This document shows positions 1 through 9,643 of a stretch of 64,000 nt of DNA, piece by piece. Source of the stretch: Helicobacter bilis (GTDB taxonomy: Bacteria; Campylobacterota; Campylobacteria; Campylobacterales; Helicobacteraceae); NCBI RefSeq assembly GCF_900198365.1, contig NZ_FZMS01000001.1, positions 1 to 64,000 on the forward strand, in the 5' to 3' direction. Each line of letters begins with the position of its first letter. The stretch's first letter is position 1. Made by a program: the position numbers and the translations under genes. The notes beneath the pieces were generated by a model. It worked only from the letters and a program-made list of their open reading frames with translations. It ran no database searches and was not told the DNA's origin.

Positions 1-130
1 GTTTGTTTTAGAGTGGTGGAAATTGGTTTTCATGTTTGTTTGGTTCCGACCCAATAGTTCGAAGGCGTGTCAATGCGCGGTTATGATATATTGTAAGCAA
101 TGATAATATAATTATAAAGAGTTATCTATG

Positions 131-2704
131 CTATTTACGCTCCAAATATCCCTCTTGTGCTAATAGGTCGGCGATTTTTGCAAAAACTGGGGCGGCGGTT
201 TGTCCTGCATAGTAGTCTTCATTTGCTTGTGAGCCATAAGTAACTACGCCGATGGTATATGTTTTTTTGCCATCGCTTGCATAGCCAAAAAATGAGCCAT
301 TATAGATGGTCTCACCATCTTTTCTTTCTCTTGCTGTCCCTGTTTTACCGCCTACAATAAGCCCTGCGACATCAGCCCTTTTACCTGTACCTTCCTTCAC
401 CACGCGATGTAAAATCTTTTGCATGTATGCGGCATTTTCTGCGCTAATGATTTGCCTAGGAGATTCTATACTTGGATAGAAAATCTTTGAATCTGGGGCT
501 ATGAAATGCTTTGTTACATGCGGTGTTACAAGAAAGCCGCCATTATTAAAAGGTGCATAACTACGCAATAGCTGGATAAAAGTCATACGCAATCCATAGC
601 CATAGCTTGCCGTTCCTTTTTCTACCTCTCTATTTAGAATGCTTGGCTTAGGCAATAGCCCCGTGGCTTCGTTTGCTATATCAATGCCTGTGCTTTCACC
701 GATACCAAAGGTTTGAAACATATCTTGCATTTGCTTCCCACTTAGATTGCGTGTGAGTTTTGTCATACCAATATTGCTTGATTTGATGAGAATCTGCTCT
801 GCTGTTGCACTTTTTAGCGGGGTAGAATCTCGTATGGTATAGGTGCGTAATTGATAGATTCCATCATGCAGGTCAAAGTTCTCTTGAAAGTTAATCCACT
901 TTTTATTTGCTAGATAGGCAAATATAAGCGGCTTAATGGTGCTACCGGGTTCAAATGAGCGTTCGGCTGCTGCTACACGCATTTTGCTTGCTATGTCTTT
1001 GTCGCGTTTGCCTATATTTGGGTTAAAAGATGATGAAGAGGCAAGTGCTAGAATCTCGCCTGTAGTTGGGTCCATGATACCTGCTACAATTTGTTCTGCT
1101 TTGTATTTTTTATGTGCGTCATTGAGTATATCTTGTATTTTTGACTGCAAAGTTAGTGGTATGGTAAGCTGCACTTGGAATCCATCTGTCCTTTCGTGCG
1201 TCTTTGCATGACGATTTAATATGATATTTCCACCTTTATCTGCCATACCCAAAATCTTGCCATCGCGTTTTGGCGATAAGATTCCATCTCGATACTTTTC
1301 AACGCCAGACTGGGCTACAAGCTTCATTTTATCATCATACATTTTGTCGTTTATTATCTTTTTGCCATAGTTTGTAAAGCCTAGTAATGGCTGCATAAGA
1401 TTCTTAAAAGGATATGTCCTTTCTATCTTTTCAACAGCAATGTCAAGCCCCCTATCAATCCTTGTGCTTGCATTATTTTTCACATCAGAATTGTAGGTAA
1501 AAATAGGCGTATAACATTCTTTTGATAGGTCTATATCTTTATTTTTGTATTCTACCAATAGCACATTTAATTTTTCAAGGGTATTTTCTTCTGTTATATC
1601 GCCATTTTCAAAGGATTGCATGGTTTGTAAGACTTCTATATCAAGTGGGGTTTGACTGCCTTTTTCATGTGTAACTTGAGCGCGTGCATAAAGTGTTTTG
1701 ATCTCTCCGTCTTGCAAACTTGTTTTATTGATATAGGTAAAAGTGCATTTCTTATACACGCCCAAACGCGCTAACTTTTGATTTAAAATGCGTAAATTTG
1801 CCGCATCAATGGAATTTACATTTGTAGCAATTAGGGCATTACCACCTTTTTCTATTGAATCCCGCAAAGATTTTATGTCAAAATCCGCATAAAGATGCAA
1901 GAGCTGAAATAGTAATTCCCTTTTTTCTTCGTATATGGAAGGGACATAAATGCTTACCCTGTATAGCTTTTTGCTTGTCGCAAGGATATAATTATCTAGG
2001 CTTGATATTTGTCCTCGCATAGCAATATCTACATCTGCCTTCACAGACCAAGGGTAATCCCTTGACTTTTTATTGTAGGGATCCATATTTGGTGGTTTTG
2101 CAATGATTTTTGCATATACTGCGAGTATAAATACAACAAAACAAAGGGCGAATGTCCCAAGCACTAGGAAAAGTCGCCATGCTTTTTGCGTTTTTGCCTC
2201 TTCGCTTATATTTTCTTCATTTTCATCGACTTGTTCTGTCTTTTGGACTTTTCGCGGTATGACTTCATCTTGTTGAATTTTGCGTTTTTCACGCTCATTG
2301 TTTGAAAGAGTTGTGATTTTAAAAGAATTTTCATTTGGTGTATCATATAGGCGGAAACGATTTTCCGCAATGCTATCAAGCATTATGGAATCAATATTTT
2401 CTTGATTTTTATCTAGTTGTGTTTGGCTGTTGCTGGAGTGTGAGTTTGTGGGGTTTTGCGGTATTTTAACACGAACAGAATCTGCTGCAGCATAATCTCT
2501 GTCATTGCTTGAGCGAAGATTCTCATCAATATTGTTATTAGATGGGAAAAGATAGACATTTGCATTACTATTTTGTGATTGCTGTGGGGTAGGGCGGTTG
2601 GATTTGCTTATTTGATTTTTGTTTAGTGAATGGTTATCCTCTAAGCTATCCTTTAAAGTAATTTTCTCATTACTTTTAGAATCTCCACCAAAGCTCCCAC
2701 GCAT
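131..2704 (-). CDS. ftsI: Peptidoglycan D,D-transpeptidase FtsI (PBP2/PBP3 class) with long cytoplasmic N-terminus
   Basis: Monofunctional class B penicillin-binding protein that cross-links septal peptidoglycan in the periplasm. The three active-site motifs are visible: S-T-I-K (catalytic Ser about residue 588), S-S-N (about 642) and K-T-G-T (about 787). One membrane anchor lies at about residues 172-200 (AWRLFLVLGTFALCFVVF). At 857 residues it is clearly longer than typical FtsI (about 580-620), because about 170 polar, N/S/K/E-rich residues precede the anchor and should be cytoplasmic and disordered. It lies 37 bp downstream of fliE on the same strand; the order ftsI-fliE-flgC-flgB matches my recollection of H. 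pylori. Function is known from the family; a role for the N-terminal tail is not established. Confidence 0.93.
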   Translation of the reverse strand: MRGSFGGDSKSNEKITLKDSLEDNHSLNKNQISKSNRPTPQQSQNSNANVYLFPSNNNIDENLRSSNDRDYAAADSVRVKIPQNPTNSHSSNSQTQLDKNQENIDSIMLDSIAENRFRLYDTPNENSFKITTLSNNEREKRKIQQDEVIPRKVQKTEQVDENEENISEEAKTQKAWRLFLVLGTFALCFVVFILAVYAKIIAKPPNMDPYNKKSRDYPWSVKADVDIAMRGQISSLDNYILATSKKLYRVSIYVPSIYEEKRELLFQLLHLYADFDIKSLRDSIEKGGNALIATNVNSIDAANLRILNQKLARLGVYKKCTFTYINKTSLQDGEIKTLYARAQVTHEKGSQTPLDIEVLQTMQSFENGDITEENTLEKLNVLLVEYKNKDIDLSKECYTPIFTYNSDVKNNASTRIDRGLDIAVEKIERTYPFKNLMQPLLGFTNYGKKIINDKMYDDKMKLVAQSGVEKYRDGILSPKRDGKILGMADKGGNIILNRHAKTHERTDGFQVQLTIPLTLQSKIQDILNDAHKKYKAEQIVAGIMDPTTGEILALASSSSFNPNIGKRDKDIASKMRVAAAERSFEPGSTIKPLIFAYLANKKWINFQENFDLHDGIYQLRTYTIRDSTPLKSATAEQILIKSSNIGMTKLTRNLSGKQMQDMFQTFGIGESTGIDIANEATGLLPKPSILNREVEKGTASYGYGLRMTFIQLLRSYAPFNNGGFLVTPHVTKHFIAPDSKIFYPSIESPRQIISAENAAYMQKILHRVVKEGTGKRADVAGLIVGGKTGTARERKDGETIYNGSFFGYASDGKKTYTIGVVTYGSQANEDYYAGQTAAPVFAKIADLLAQEGYLERK

Positions 2705-2741
2705 CTAAAAGCAACAATCCACTAAATTCTTTTAAGCAAAA

Positions 2742-3044
2742 TTAAATTTGAGTGCGTAAAATCTCTTTATACGCACTGATAGCCTTATTTCGCACTTCAA
2801 GCATAAGCTTCATGCTGGTTTCTGCTTTACCAATAGTGATGGCTGCTTGGTGTAAATCCTTAACCTGTCCGCTTGCCATGTCTGCCAACGCTCTGTCTGA
2901 TACTTCTTGAGAAGCATTGAGTTCATCAAGAGACTGCTTCAATAGCGATGAAAAATCGCCTTGTCTTCCTCTAACCTCATTGCTTACATCTGTTAGAGAA
3001 ATATCAGCAAGACCGGGTGCTGCAATATGTGTAACTTGTGCCAT
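2742..3044 (-). CDS. fliE: Flagellar hook-basal body protein FliE
   Basis: FliE is the small export-gate/rod junction protein connecting the MS ring with the proximal rod. The 100-residue product has the usual FliE length and its conserved C-terminal half (QAAITIGKAETSMKLMLEVR followed by NKAISAYKEI). An AAGGAGAAATA ribosome site stands directly before the ATG. It is the third gene of flgB-flgC-fliE, 21 bp after flgC, so it is probably transcribed from the sigma-54 promoter ahead of flgB. Family assignment is secure. Confidence 0.96.
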   Translation of the reverse strand: MAQVTHIAAPGLADISLTDVSNEVRGRQGDFSSLLKQSLDELNASQEVSDRALADMASGQVKDLHQAAITIGKAETSMKLMLEVRNKAISAYKEILRTQI

Positions 3045-3065
3045 TATTTCTCCTTAATATTAAAT

Positions 3066-3557
3066 TTACGCTTGAAACATAGTGATAGCATTGCTTGCCA
3101 TGTTTTTCGCACTTTGAAATGCCGCCACATTCGCTTGATATGCTCTAGTGGCTTCTACTAAATCGGCCATTTCGACAACAGGATTAACATTAGGGTATGC
3201 AACATAGCCTTGCGCATTTGCATCAGGGTGTGTTGGATCATACTTCATCAACGGCTTATTATCGTCCCTTACAATCTTATCAATATACACACTTGTGATC
3301 GGTGGCACAGGCTTTTTGCCATACGCACCTTCTTCAAGTGGATCTTTATATTCCACAAGATTATTGTCCTTTGCCAACCTTTTATTTAATTGCTTATTAA
3401 AATCAAAGGCACGAAATACAACCTCTTGTCGCCTATATGGTCCGCCCTCATCAGTTCGCGTAGTGTTTGCATTTGCAATGTTTGCAGAAATGACATTCAC
3501 GCGCACCCTCTGTGCCGACAAACCATAACCACTAATATCAAAAGTACTCATAAACAT
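3066..3557 (-). CDS. flgC: Flagellar proximal rod protein FlgC
   Basis: Proximal rod component of the flagellar basal body, exported by the flagellar type III system. The N-terminus FDISGYGLSAQRVRVNVISA with NIANANT and the C-terminal MADLVEATRAYQANVAAF are the paired terminal helices typical of axial proteins. The length of 163 residues is normal. The ATG at 3557 is preferred over the one two codons later because AAAGGA ends 6 bases upstream of it. It lies 37 bp downstream of flgB in the same unit. Confidence 0.96.
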   Translation of the reverse strand: MFMSTFDISGYGLSAQRVRVNVISANIANANTTRTDEGGPYRRQEVVFRAFDFNKQLNKRLAKDNNLVEYKDPLEEGAYGKKPVPPITSVYIDKIVRDDNKPLMKYDPTHPDANAQGYVAYPNVNPVVEMADLVEATRAYQANVAAFQSAKNMASNAITMFQA

Positions 3558-3594
3558 GACTAATCCTTTATTCTAACCTAACACAATACTGCCA

Positions 3595-4053
3595 CTATAA
3601 ATTCTTACTAGATTCTAAAGCGTAAGCAAAAATCCCTTTATGTTTTTTCAACGCTGAAGTAAGTGCTTGATACATAACAGAGTTTTTACCCATCTCGCTT
3701 GTTTCTACATCCAAATCCACGCTATTTCCATCATTCCTTGCAAGGTGTCCATCCCGAAAGAATAAAGAGCCAGTCAAAGGATCTGCAAGTCCGCTAGGTA
3801 AATGCTGTGGCAACGCCTGAGTTAGTTTTAAGGTTTCAGCTCGAGACTTGTTGTCAAAAATCTGACTCGCTTTCTCGGCAAGCATATCCTCGAAATGAAC
3901 ATCTCTAGGACGATAAAAAGGCGTATCTACATTTGCCATATTGCTTGCAATAAGGTCTTGTCGCAAAGAACGATAATCAAGCGCATTATACACTAGATTA
4001 TACGCCTTTGATGTTTCAAAAGAAGTCCCTAATGCCTTTGATAGACTTTCCAT
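3595..4053 (-). CDS. flgB: Flagellar proximal rod protein FlgB
   Basis: Proximal rod protein and first gene of the flgB-flgC-fliE unit. Conserved rod-protein elements are SLRQDLIASNMANVDTPFYR near the N-terminus and a C-terminal helical segment. The reading frame is open to 4086, but I place the start at 4053 (152 residues, MESLSKALG) because AGGGAGAATACT precedes it at good spacing and the upstream extension is not conserved-looking. A sigma-54 promoter lies about 50 bases upstream (4101-4118). Confidence 0.95.
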   Translation of the reverse strand: MESLSKALGTSFETSKAYNLVYNALDYRSLRQDLIASNMANVDTPFYRPRDVHFEDMLAEKASQIFDNKSRAETLKLTQALPQHLPSGLADPLTGSLFFRDGHLARNDGNSVDLDVETSEMGKNSVMYQALTSALKKHKGIFAYALESSKNL

Positions 4054-4100
4054 AGTATTCTCCCTAATATCCATGTAAAAATTCAAAATTAAGACATGCT

Positions 4101-4118
4101 AAGCAAATCCAATTCCAA
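4101..4118 (-). promoter_or_regulatory. Sigma-54 (RpoN) promoter of flgB-flgC-fliE
   Basis: On the minus strand the sequence reads TTGGAA, then TTGGAT, then TTGCTT, with exactly 10 bases between the -24 GG and the -12 GC dinucleotides, which is the sigma-54 spacing. Transcription would begin near 4092, giving a leader of about 40 bases before the flgB ATG at 4053. A sequence of the same form precedes flgE at 59034, supporting co-regulation by RpoN and FlgR. Seen directly; use is inferred. Confidence 0.8.
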
Positions 4119-4542
4119 AAATACACTTAACCGAAAAACTCCAACATTATACCCTTTTTTTGTAAATAAAACAATTAAATTAATGAACTTGCGGTCAAAG
4201 TTGGCATAAGTTGTTGTTTCAGTGTATTTGTGTCTTTTTTTTGGTACGTGTTTTTAGCGTCTTAATGTCTAAGTAGCTGTCCAGCAAATGATGTTCCAAA
4301 AAACTATTCAAATTACAGACCTGCTAAAAAATATAAGATTATACAATGGAGTATGACTTTATCGTAGGTATAGCGAAGTGTCAAATTATCCAAATTATTA
4401 AGTTTTGTATTGTCCGACAATTATGACATATATCAACCGAACAAATGACTCATTATTGCTCCAAGCATTATATTTAATAGAAAATTTCCTTATACTAAGG
4501 AATAAAAAATATAAAAAATACAGCATTTTATGCGGATATGTA
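4119..4542. other. Intergenic stretch between divergent flgB and rpsJ units
   Basis: About 420 bases of AT-rich DNA separating the sigma-54 promoter of flgB from the S10 promoter. I see no convincing reading frame, tRNA, strong hairpin or repeat in it. Confidence 0.6.
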
Positions 4543-4571
4543 TTGACTTAACACACTTTTTTTATTAGAAT
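4543..4571 (+). promoter_or_regulatory. Housekeeping promoter of the S10-spc ribosomal operon
   Basis: TTGACT (4543-4548) and TAGAAT (4566-4571) are separated by 17 bases, a near-consensus sigma-70-type pair. Consensus -35 boxes are uncommon in Helicobacter, so this is a strong promoter. The transcript would have a leader of about 100 bases before rpsJ, long enough for feedback control by a ribosomal protein, although I could not define such a structure. Confidence 0.7.
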
Positions 4572-4682
4572 TTTGTCTTTGTTTTTACGACACTGCGATA
4601 TTTTACTTTGTAGATTTTAGCATGGCAATGCAAAACTAGGGTATGTATTGGCAGTGCGAGTTCTTAACTATAAAGGAAAAAT

Positions 4683-4994
4683 ATGCAAAAGATTAGGCTA
4701 AAGTTGAAGGCTTATGATCACAGAGTGCTTGATCGCTCGATAGCAGCCATTGTCAGTGCGGTAAAGAGGACGGGTTCTGAAATCATTGGACCAGTGCCCT
4801 TGCCAACTAGAAAAAGACGATATACGGTTTTGCGTTCTCCGCATATCAATAAAGATTCTAGAGAGCAATTTGAGATACGCATACACAGCAGAATCATCGA
4901 CATTATGTCTGCGACAGGAGAGACCGTTGATAGTCTTATGAAGCTTGACTTAGCCCCAGAGGTTGATGTTGAAGTAATGTCAATGGATAAATAA
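4683..4994 (+). CDS. rpsJ: Small ribosomal subunit protein uS10
   Basis: S10 is part of the 30S head; its homologues also serve as NusE in antitermination. The 103-residue product starts [19 protein letters not shown] and contains the conserved [20 protein letters not shown] and [13 protein letters not shown] segments at usual length. TAAAGGAAAAAT precedes the ATG. It is the first gene of the operon running to infA at 15435, behind the promoter at 4543. Confidence 0.98.
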   Translation: MQKIRLKLKAYDHRVLDRSIAAIVSAVKRTGSEIIGPVPLPTRKRRYTVLRSPHINKDSREQFEIRIHSRIIDIMSATGETVDSLMKLDLAPEVDVEVMSMDK

Positions 4995-5023
4995 GTTTGT
5001 ATTTGTTGTATAAGGAAATAAGA

Positions 5024-5617
5024 ATGGAATTTATAGTGCAAAAGGTAGGTATGAGTCGTATTATCGCTACACCTAGCCAAGCTGTAACGCTACTAAAAGT
5101 ATTAAATGCTAAAGTATGTAAGCTAGAAGAAAATGGTAAGGCTTTGGTTGCCTACTCTAAAGGAAAAACATGCAATAAAAGCATTGAGGGCAATCAAAAG
5201 AAGTATAATCTAAGCAAGGAATTTAACCGCTTTGCTACACTAAAGGTTGCAAATACTGAAGTTGGCGATTTAGATATGTCTAGCCTTAGCGATGGCAAGG
5301 TTGTAAAAGCAAGTTTTAAGACAAAAGGTCGTGGTTTTAGTGGTGCAATGAAGCGTTGGAATTTTCAAGGTGGTCCAGCAGCACATGGTAGTAGATTCCA
5401 TAGAAGACTTGGTTCTATTGGGAATAGAGAGTGGCCGGGTCGAGTTCAGCCGGGTAAAAAAATGGCAGGACATTATGGTGATGAGCTTGTGAGTGTGAGA
5501 AGTGAGATTATTTCTTTTGATACACAAAGCGGTATCCTTGTATTAAAGGGTTCTGTGGCAGGGTATAATGGTGCTTATGGTAAAATCACTATTTTAGATA
5601 AAAAAGGTAGTAAATAA
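5024..5617 (+). CDS. rplC: Large ribosomal subunit protein uL3
   Basis: L3 is an early 50S assembly protein near the peptidyl transferase centre. The 197-residue product contains [32 protein letters not shown] and [10 protein letters not shown], hallmarks of the family. The frame is open from a TTG at 4997, but the ATG at 5024 is chosen because AAGGA sits 7 bases upstream and the protein then begins [13 protein letters not shown] as in relatives. Its stop overlaps the rplD start by one base, which suggests translational coupling. Confidence 0.97.
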   Translation: MEFIVQKVGMSRIIATPSQAVTLLKVLNAKVCKLEENGKALVAYSKGKTCNKSIEGNQKKYNLSKEFNRFATLKVANTEVGDLDMSSLSDGKVVKASFKTKGRGFSGAMKRWNFQGGPAAHGSRFHRRLGSIGNREWPGRVQPGKKMAGHYGDELVSVRSEIISFDTQSGILVLKGSVAGYNGAYGKITILDKKGSK

Positions 5618-6231
5618 TGAGTAAGGCAATTATGTTAGATGGCAAGTTTGTCAAAGGTGCTGAAGTAGCATTGCCAGAGCGTTATGCAGAGATTAAAGAA
5701 CACAACTTGTATCTTTATGTAAAGTCGTATCTTGCTAGTCTTCGTGCGAACAACGCACAAGCAAAAACAAGAGGCAAAGTAAGCGGTGGCGGTAAAAAGC
5801 CATGGGCTCAAAAAGGTGGCGGTAGGGCGCGTGCTGGTAGCATTACTTCTCCTGTGTTTGTTGGCGGTGGTGTAAGTCATGGTCCAAGCAATAACAGAAA
5901 CTATGATTTAAAGATTAATAAAAAGCAAAAAAGATTAGCACTTGAATATGCTTTGCAACAAAAGGCAAATGAAGGCAAACTTTTTGTCATAGAATCTATC
6001 AATGTAGAAAGTGGCAAAACAAAAGATGCGTTCGCACAATTTAAAGCACTAGGGCAAAGAAGCACATTATTTGTAACACAAGTGAGTAATGAAAAAACAT
6101 TTCTTGCATTCCGCAATTTACAATCGTGTTATTTAGCTGATGCGAGTGAGTTAAACGCATATCTTGTAGCAGCATTTAGAAGCGTTGTGATTGAAAAAGC
6201 GGTGTTTGATGAACTTGTAAAAAGAGGTTAA
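5617..6231 (+). CDS. rplD: Large ribosomal subunit protein uL4
   Basis: L4 binds 23S rRNA near the exit tunnel; in enterobacteria it also represses its own operon, which is not shown here. The 204-residue product carries the tunnel-loop signature [20 protein letters not shown] followed by [15 protein letters not shown]. The ATG overlaps the rplC stop by one base. Length is typical for the genus. Confidence 0.97.
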   Translation: MSKAIMLDGKFVKGAEVALPERYAEIKEHNLYLYVKSYLASLRANNAQAKTRGKVSGGGKKPWAQKGGGRARAGSITSPVFVGGGVSHGPSNNRNYDLKINKKQKRLALEYALQQKANEGKLFVIESINVESGKTKDAFAQFKALGQRSTLFVTQVSNEKTFLAFRNLQSCYLADASELNAYLVAAFRSVVIEKAVFDELVKRG

Positions 6232-6232
6232 G

Positions 6233-6514
6233 ATGGCAGATATAACAGATATTAAAACGATTTTATATACAGAAAAATCTTTAGGATTGCAAGAAAGCGG
6301 TGTTATGGTTGTCCAAACTTCTACACGCATGACAAAAAACAGATTAAAGCAAATCTTTAAAGAATATTTTGGTTTTACACCTTTAAAAATAAACTCTTTG
6401 AGACAAGATGGTAAAACAAAGCGTTTTCGTGGTAAAGAAGGTCAAAGAGCTGATTTTAAAAAGTTTTATGTAAAGATTCCAGAAGGTGCGAATATCGATT
6501 CGCTTGCCGTATAG
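6233..6514 (+). CDS. rplW: Large ribosomal subunit protein uL23
   Basis: L23 lies at the tunnel exit and is the docking site for trigger factor and SRP. The 93-residue product shows the family pattern: an N-terminal [11 protein letters not shown] stretch, the [13 protein letters not shown] helix, [20 protein letters not shown] and a C-terminal [11 protein letters not shown] strand. It starts one base after the rplD stop, so coupling is likely. Confidence 0.96.
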   Translation: MADITDIKTILYTEKSLGLQESGVMVVQTSTRMTKNRLKQIFKEYFGFTPLKINSLRQDGKTKRFRGKEGQRADFKKFYVKIPEGANIDSLAV

Positions 6515-6527
6515 TTAAGGAGCAAAC

Positions 6528-7355
6528 ATGGCAGTAAAAACATATAAACCCTATACACCTAGTAGGAGATTTATGTCAGGTTTAAGCTCTGCTGATATTA
6601 CAGCAAAGCCTAGCGTGAGAAAACTTCTTGTTAAACTTCCTGTAACAGCAGGTAGAAATAATAATGGTAGAATCACAAGCCGACATAAAGAAGGTGGTGC
6701 AAAGAAGCTTTATAGAATCATTGACTTCAAGCGTAATAAATTTAATGTTGAGGGTCGTGTAGCAGCGATTGAGTATGATCCATATAGAAATTGTCGCATT
6801 GCTCTCATTAACTATAAAGATGGTGATAAACGCTATATCATTCAGCCTAGTGGCTTAAAAGTTGGCGATTTGGTTATCGCGGCTGAAGGTGGGCTTGATG
6901 TAAAGGTGGGCTTTGCAATGAAGCTTAAAAATATCCCTATAGGAACAATCGTTCATAACATTGAGTTACACCCACAAGCAGGTGGTGCGATAGCAAGAAG
7001 TGCTGGTGCGTCAGCACAGATTATGGGGCGTGAAGGTAAATATACAATCTTGCGTATGCCAAGTGGTGAAATGCGATACATTTTAGAAGAGTGTATGGCG
7101 ACAATCGGTAATGTAGGGAATGAAGATTTTGCAAATATATCTATCGGTAAGGCAGGTAGGAATCGTCATAGAGGTATCCGCCCACAAACTCGTGGTAGTG
7201 CTATGAACCCAGTAGATCACCCACATGGTGGTGGTGAGGGTAAAACTGGCTCAAGCGGTCATCCTGTATCGCCTTGGGGAACACCAGCTAAAGGCTATAA
7301 GACAAGACGCAAAAAAGCAAGTGATAGACTTATCATATCAAGACGAAAGAAGTAA
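6528..7355 (+). CDS. rplB: Large ribosomal subunit protein uL2
   Basis: L2 is a core 50S protein needed for subunit association and peptidyl transfer. The 275-residue product contains the C-terminal signature [20 protein letters not shown] with the conserved histidine near the catalytic centre, plus [19 protein letters not shown] and the rRNA-binding middle domain. TTAAGGAGCAAAC precedes the ATG. Length is normal. Confidence 0.98.
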   Translation: MAVKTYKPYTPSRRFMSGLSSADITAKPSVRKLLVKLPVTAGRNNNGRITSRHKEGGAKKLYRIIDFKRNKFNVEGRVAAIEYDPYRNCRIALINYKDGDKRYIIQPSGLKVGDLVIAAEGGLDVKVGFAMKLKNIPIGTIVHNIELHPQAGGAIARSAGASAQIMGREGKYTILRMPSGEMRYILEECMATIGNVGNEDFANISIGKAGRNRHRGIRPQTRGSAMNPVDHPHGGGEGKTGSSGHPVSPWGTPAKGYKTRRKKASDRLIISRRKK

Positions 7356-7364
7356 GGAAATAAT

Positions 7365-7646
7365 ATGGCAAGATCAATTAAAAAAGGTCCTTTTATAGAT
7401 ACTCATCTTGAAAAGAAAGTAGTAAAGGCAAAAGCCGCAAAAGATAATAAGCCCATTAAAACATGGTCAAGAAGAAGCACTATCCTACCAGAAATGATAG
7501 GATTAACTTTCAGTGTGCATAATGGTCGCACTTTTGTGCCTGTGTATGTTACAGAGAATCATGTGGGCTATAAGCTTGGTGAGTTTGCCCCAACGCGAAC
7601 TTTTAAAGGACATAAGAGCAGTGTCCAAAAGAAAATTGGTAAGTAA
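7365..7646 (+). CDS. rpsS: Small ribosomal subunit protein uS19
   Basis: S19 forms a complex with S13 in the 30S head. The 93-residue protein begins [19 protein letters not shown] and contains [20 protein letters not shown] and [17 protein letters not shown], all typical. It follows rplB by 9 bases, with AAGGAAATA as the ribosome site. Confidence 0.98.
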   Translation: MARSIKKGPFIDTHLEKKVVKAKAAKDNKPIKTWSRRSTILPEMIGLTFSVHNGRTFVPVYVTENHVGYKLGEFAPTRTFKGHKSSVQKKIGK

Positions 7647-7658
7647 TGAGGGATGACA

Positions 7659-8057
7659 ATGGCTAAAAAACAGAATACAAAACAAACAAATGGCGGTGTA
7701 GCTATTTTGCGTTACGCGCGTCTATCTCCCACGAAGGCGCGTTTAATCGCAAGACAAGTGCAAGGCATGAATGCTGAAGTTGCATTAGCAAGTTTAGAAT
7801 TTACTGCAAACAAGGCAGCAAAAGCTATTTATAAAACATTGGCATCAGCACTTGCAAATGGTGGGTTTGAATCTACTGGAGCCGAAGTTACTTCGTGTAG
7901 GGTTGATGCAGGTCCGGTATTGCGTCGTTTCATGCCAAGGGCGAGAGGCAGGGCAACTCCTATACGCAAACCTATGGCACATATATATGTGGAAGTAAAT
8001 GCGGTAAAAAAGGTAGCTAAACAAACAAGCAAAAAAAGTAAAGGTGAGGTTAAGTAA
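7659..8057 (+). CDS. rplV: Large ribosomal subunit protein uL22
   Basis: L22 has a beta-hairpin reaching the exit tunnel, where macrolide-resistance changes occur in many bacteria. The 132-residue product shows [19 protein letters not shown] and [17 protein letters not shown]. Two ATGs are possible: the first, at 7653, overlaps its own GAGGGA ribosome site, so the ATG at 7659 (MAKKQNTKQ) is preferred. The stop abuts the rpsC ATG. Confidence 0.96.
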   Translation: MAKKQNTKQTNGGVAILRYARLSPTKARLIARQVQGMNAEVALASLEFTANKAAKAIYKTLASALANGGFESTGAEVTSCRVDAGPVLRRFMPRARGRATPIRKPMAHIYVEVNAVKKVAKQTSKKSKGEVK

Positions 8058-8747
8058 ATGGGTCAAAAAGTCAATCCAATCGGACTAAGATTAGGCATTA
8101 ATAGAAATTGGACTTCAAGATGGTTTCCAAACGCTCAAAACACACCAGAGAGAATTGGCGAGGATCACATTATTCGTAAATTCTTGAAAAAAGAACTTTA
8201 TTATGCGAGTGTAAGTGAAATTATCATTGAACGCATGGCAACAAAGCTTCGCGTAACTGTTGTAGCAGCAAAGCCGGGGTTAATCATCGGTAAAAAAGGT
8301 GCGGATATTGAAAAAGTAAAAGAAACTTTAAGAAAGCTTGTGAATAAAGATGTTGCTATAAACATTAAAGAAGTAAAAAGAGCACAAGCTAACGCACAGC
8401 TTGCAGCAGAGAGTGTTGCAATGCAGCTTGAGCGTAGGGTTGCTTTTAGACGAGCGATGAAAAAGGTTATGCAGCAAGCAATGAAGTCTGGTGCAAAAGG
8501 CATCAAGGTAAAAGTGTCTGGTCGTTTAGCAGGTGCTGAAATGGCGAGAACAGAATGGTATATGGAAGGTAGAGTGCCTTTGCATACACTGCGTGCAAAA
8601 ATTGATTATGGTTTTGCTGAAGCGGCAACGACTTATGGAATCATTGGTGTAAAAGTTTGGATCTTTAAAGGCGAAGTTTTACAAAAGGGTATCCAGACTG
8701 ACAGAGAAGAATCAAAAGATTCTCGCACGAAAGCTAAAAGGAGATAG
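8058..8747 (+). CDS. rpsC: Small ribosomal subunit protein uS3
   Basis: S3 lines the mRNA entry channel and contributes to helicase activity. The 229-residue product starts [14 protein letters not shown], has the KH domain with [15 protein letters not shown] (GxxG loop) and the C-terminal [20 protein letters not shown] with KVWIFKGEV. It starts immediately after the rplV stop. A basic tail ends the protein, as in relatives. Confidence 0.98.
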   Translation: MGQKVNPIGLRLGINRNWTSRWFPNAQNTPERIGEDHIIRKFLKKELYYASVSEIIIERMATKLRVTVVAAKPGLIIGKKGADIEKVKETLRKLVNKDVAINIKEVKRAQANAQLAAESVAMQLERRVAFRRAMKKVMQQAMKSGAKGIKVKVSGRLAGAEMARTEWYMEGRVPLHTLRAKIDYGFAEAATTYGIIGVKVWIFKGEVLQKGIQTDREESKDSRTKAKRR

Positions 8748-8750
8748 ATT

Positions 8751-9176
8751 ATGTTAATGCCAAAAAGGACAAAATATAGAAAGCAGATGAAAGGCAGAAA
8801 TCGCGGTAAATCTCATCGCGGTAATGCCCTTGCATTTGGCGATATTGGTATCAAAGCGCTTGAACATGGCAGGATAGATTCAAGACAGATAGAATCTGCA
8901 AGGATTGCTATGACTCGCCATGTAAAAAGGGCGGGTAAGGTATGGATACGAGTTTTCCCAGATAAGCCTTTGACTGCAAAGCCACTTGAAGTGAGAATGG
9001 GTAAAGGTAAAGGTAGCGTTGAAAAATGGGTTATGAATATTAAGCCCGGTCGTATTATCTACGAGATGATTGGTATTGATGAGGCAACAGCACGCGATGC
9101 GCTTGCATTAGCACAAAGTAAATTACCATTTAAGACAAAAATTGTAACGAGCGAGAGTGAAAATGAAATATACTGA
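8751..9176 (+). CDS. rplP: Large ribosomal subunit protein uL16
   Basis: L16 helps shape the A-site tRNA elbow contact in the 50S. The 141-residue product begins [20 protein letters not shown] and contains [20 protein letters not shown]. The first ATG (8751) is best placed, 6 bases after AAGGAGA. The gene overlaps rpmC by 14 bases, so rpmC translation is probably coupled. Confidence 0.98.
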   Translation: MLMPKRTKYRKQMKGRNRGKSHRGNALAFGDIGIKALEHGRIDSRQIESARIAMTRHVKRAGKVWIRVFPDKPLTAKPLEVRMGKGKGSVEKWVMNIKPGRIIYEMIGIDEATARDALALAQSKLPFKTKIVTSESENEIY

Positions 9177-9366
9177 TTTGAAAGATAAGGATTTGCCAGA
9201 ATTAAGGCAATTATTGAAAGATAAGAAAACAGAGTTATTTACCTTGAGAATAAAGCTAAAAACAGCACAGCTAACTAAGCCTAGCGAGATTAGCGTTGTG
9301 CGTAAAGATATTGCGCGTATTGCGACAGCAATATCAGCTAAACTCAATTTAGAAGAAAATAATTAA
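9163..9366 (+). CDS. rpmC: Large ribosomal subunit protein uL29
   Basis: L29 lies beside L23 at the tunnel exit. The 67-residue product has the two-helix pattern [39 protein letters not shown] and [12 protein letters not shown]. The frame is open from a GTG two codons upstream, but the ATG at 9163 gives the family start and follows GAGAGTGAAA. The gene begins inside the end of rplP. Confidence 0.95.
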   Translation: MKYTDLKDKDLPELRQLLKDKKTELFTLRIKLKTAQLTKPSEISVVRKDIARIATAISAKLNLEENN

Positions 9367-9376
9367 GGGATTGTTT

Positions 9377-9643
9377 ATGAGTGAAAAGCAAGCACATAAA
9401 AGAGTAATACAAGGTAAGGTCGTAAGTATTGCGGGTAATAAAAGTGCGGTTATTTTAGTAGAACGAAAGGTTGTGCATCCAAAATACCGCAAGATTGTAA
9501 AAAGATTCAAAAAATATATCATTCATGATGAAGAGCATAAAGCAAAGATTGGTGATGTGGTAAGTGCGATTGAGTGCAAACCTATCTCTAAGCACAAAGC
9601 CTTTACATTGAAAGATATTGTAGTAGTAGGAGTGTCAGAATGA
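9377..9643 (+). CDS. rpsQ: Small ribosomal subunit protein uS17
   Basis: S17 is a primary 16S rRNA-binding protein of the 30S body. The 88-residue product contains [40 protein letters not shown] and [17 protein letters not shown]. The ATG at 9377 (MSEKQAHKR) is chosen over the TTG at 9371 because AAGGGA is 7 bases upstream. The end overlaps the start of rplN by 4 bases (ATGA). Confidence 0.96.
   Translation: MSEKQAHKRVIQGKVVSIAGNKSAVILVERKVVHPKYRKIVKRFKKYIIHDEEHKAKIGDVVSAIECKPISKHKAFTLKDIVVVGVSE

Noticed and set aside
936-1211. Plus-strand 91-codon frame inside ftsI
   Set aside because: Antisense shadow of the transpeptidase domain without a ribosome site.
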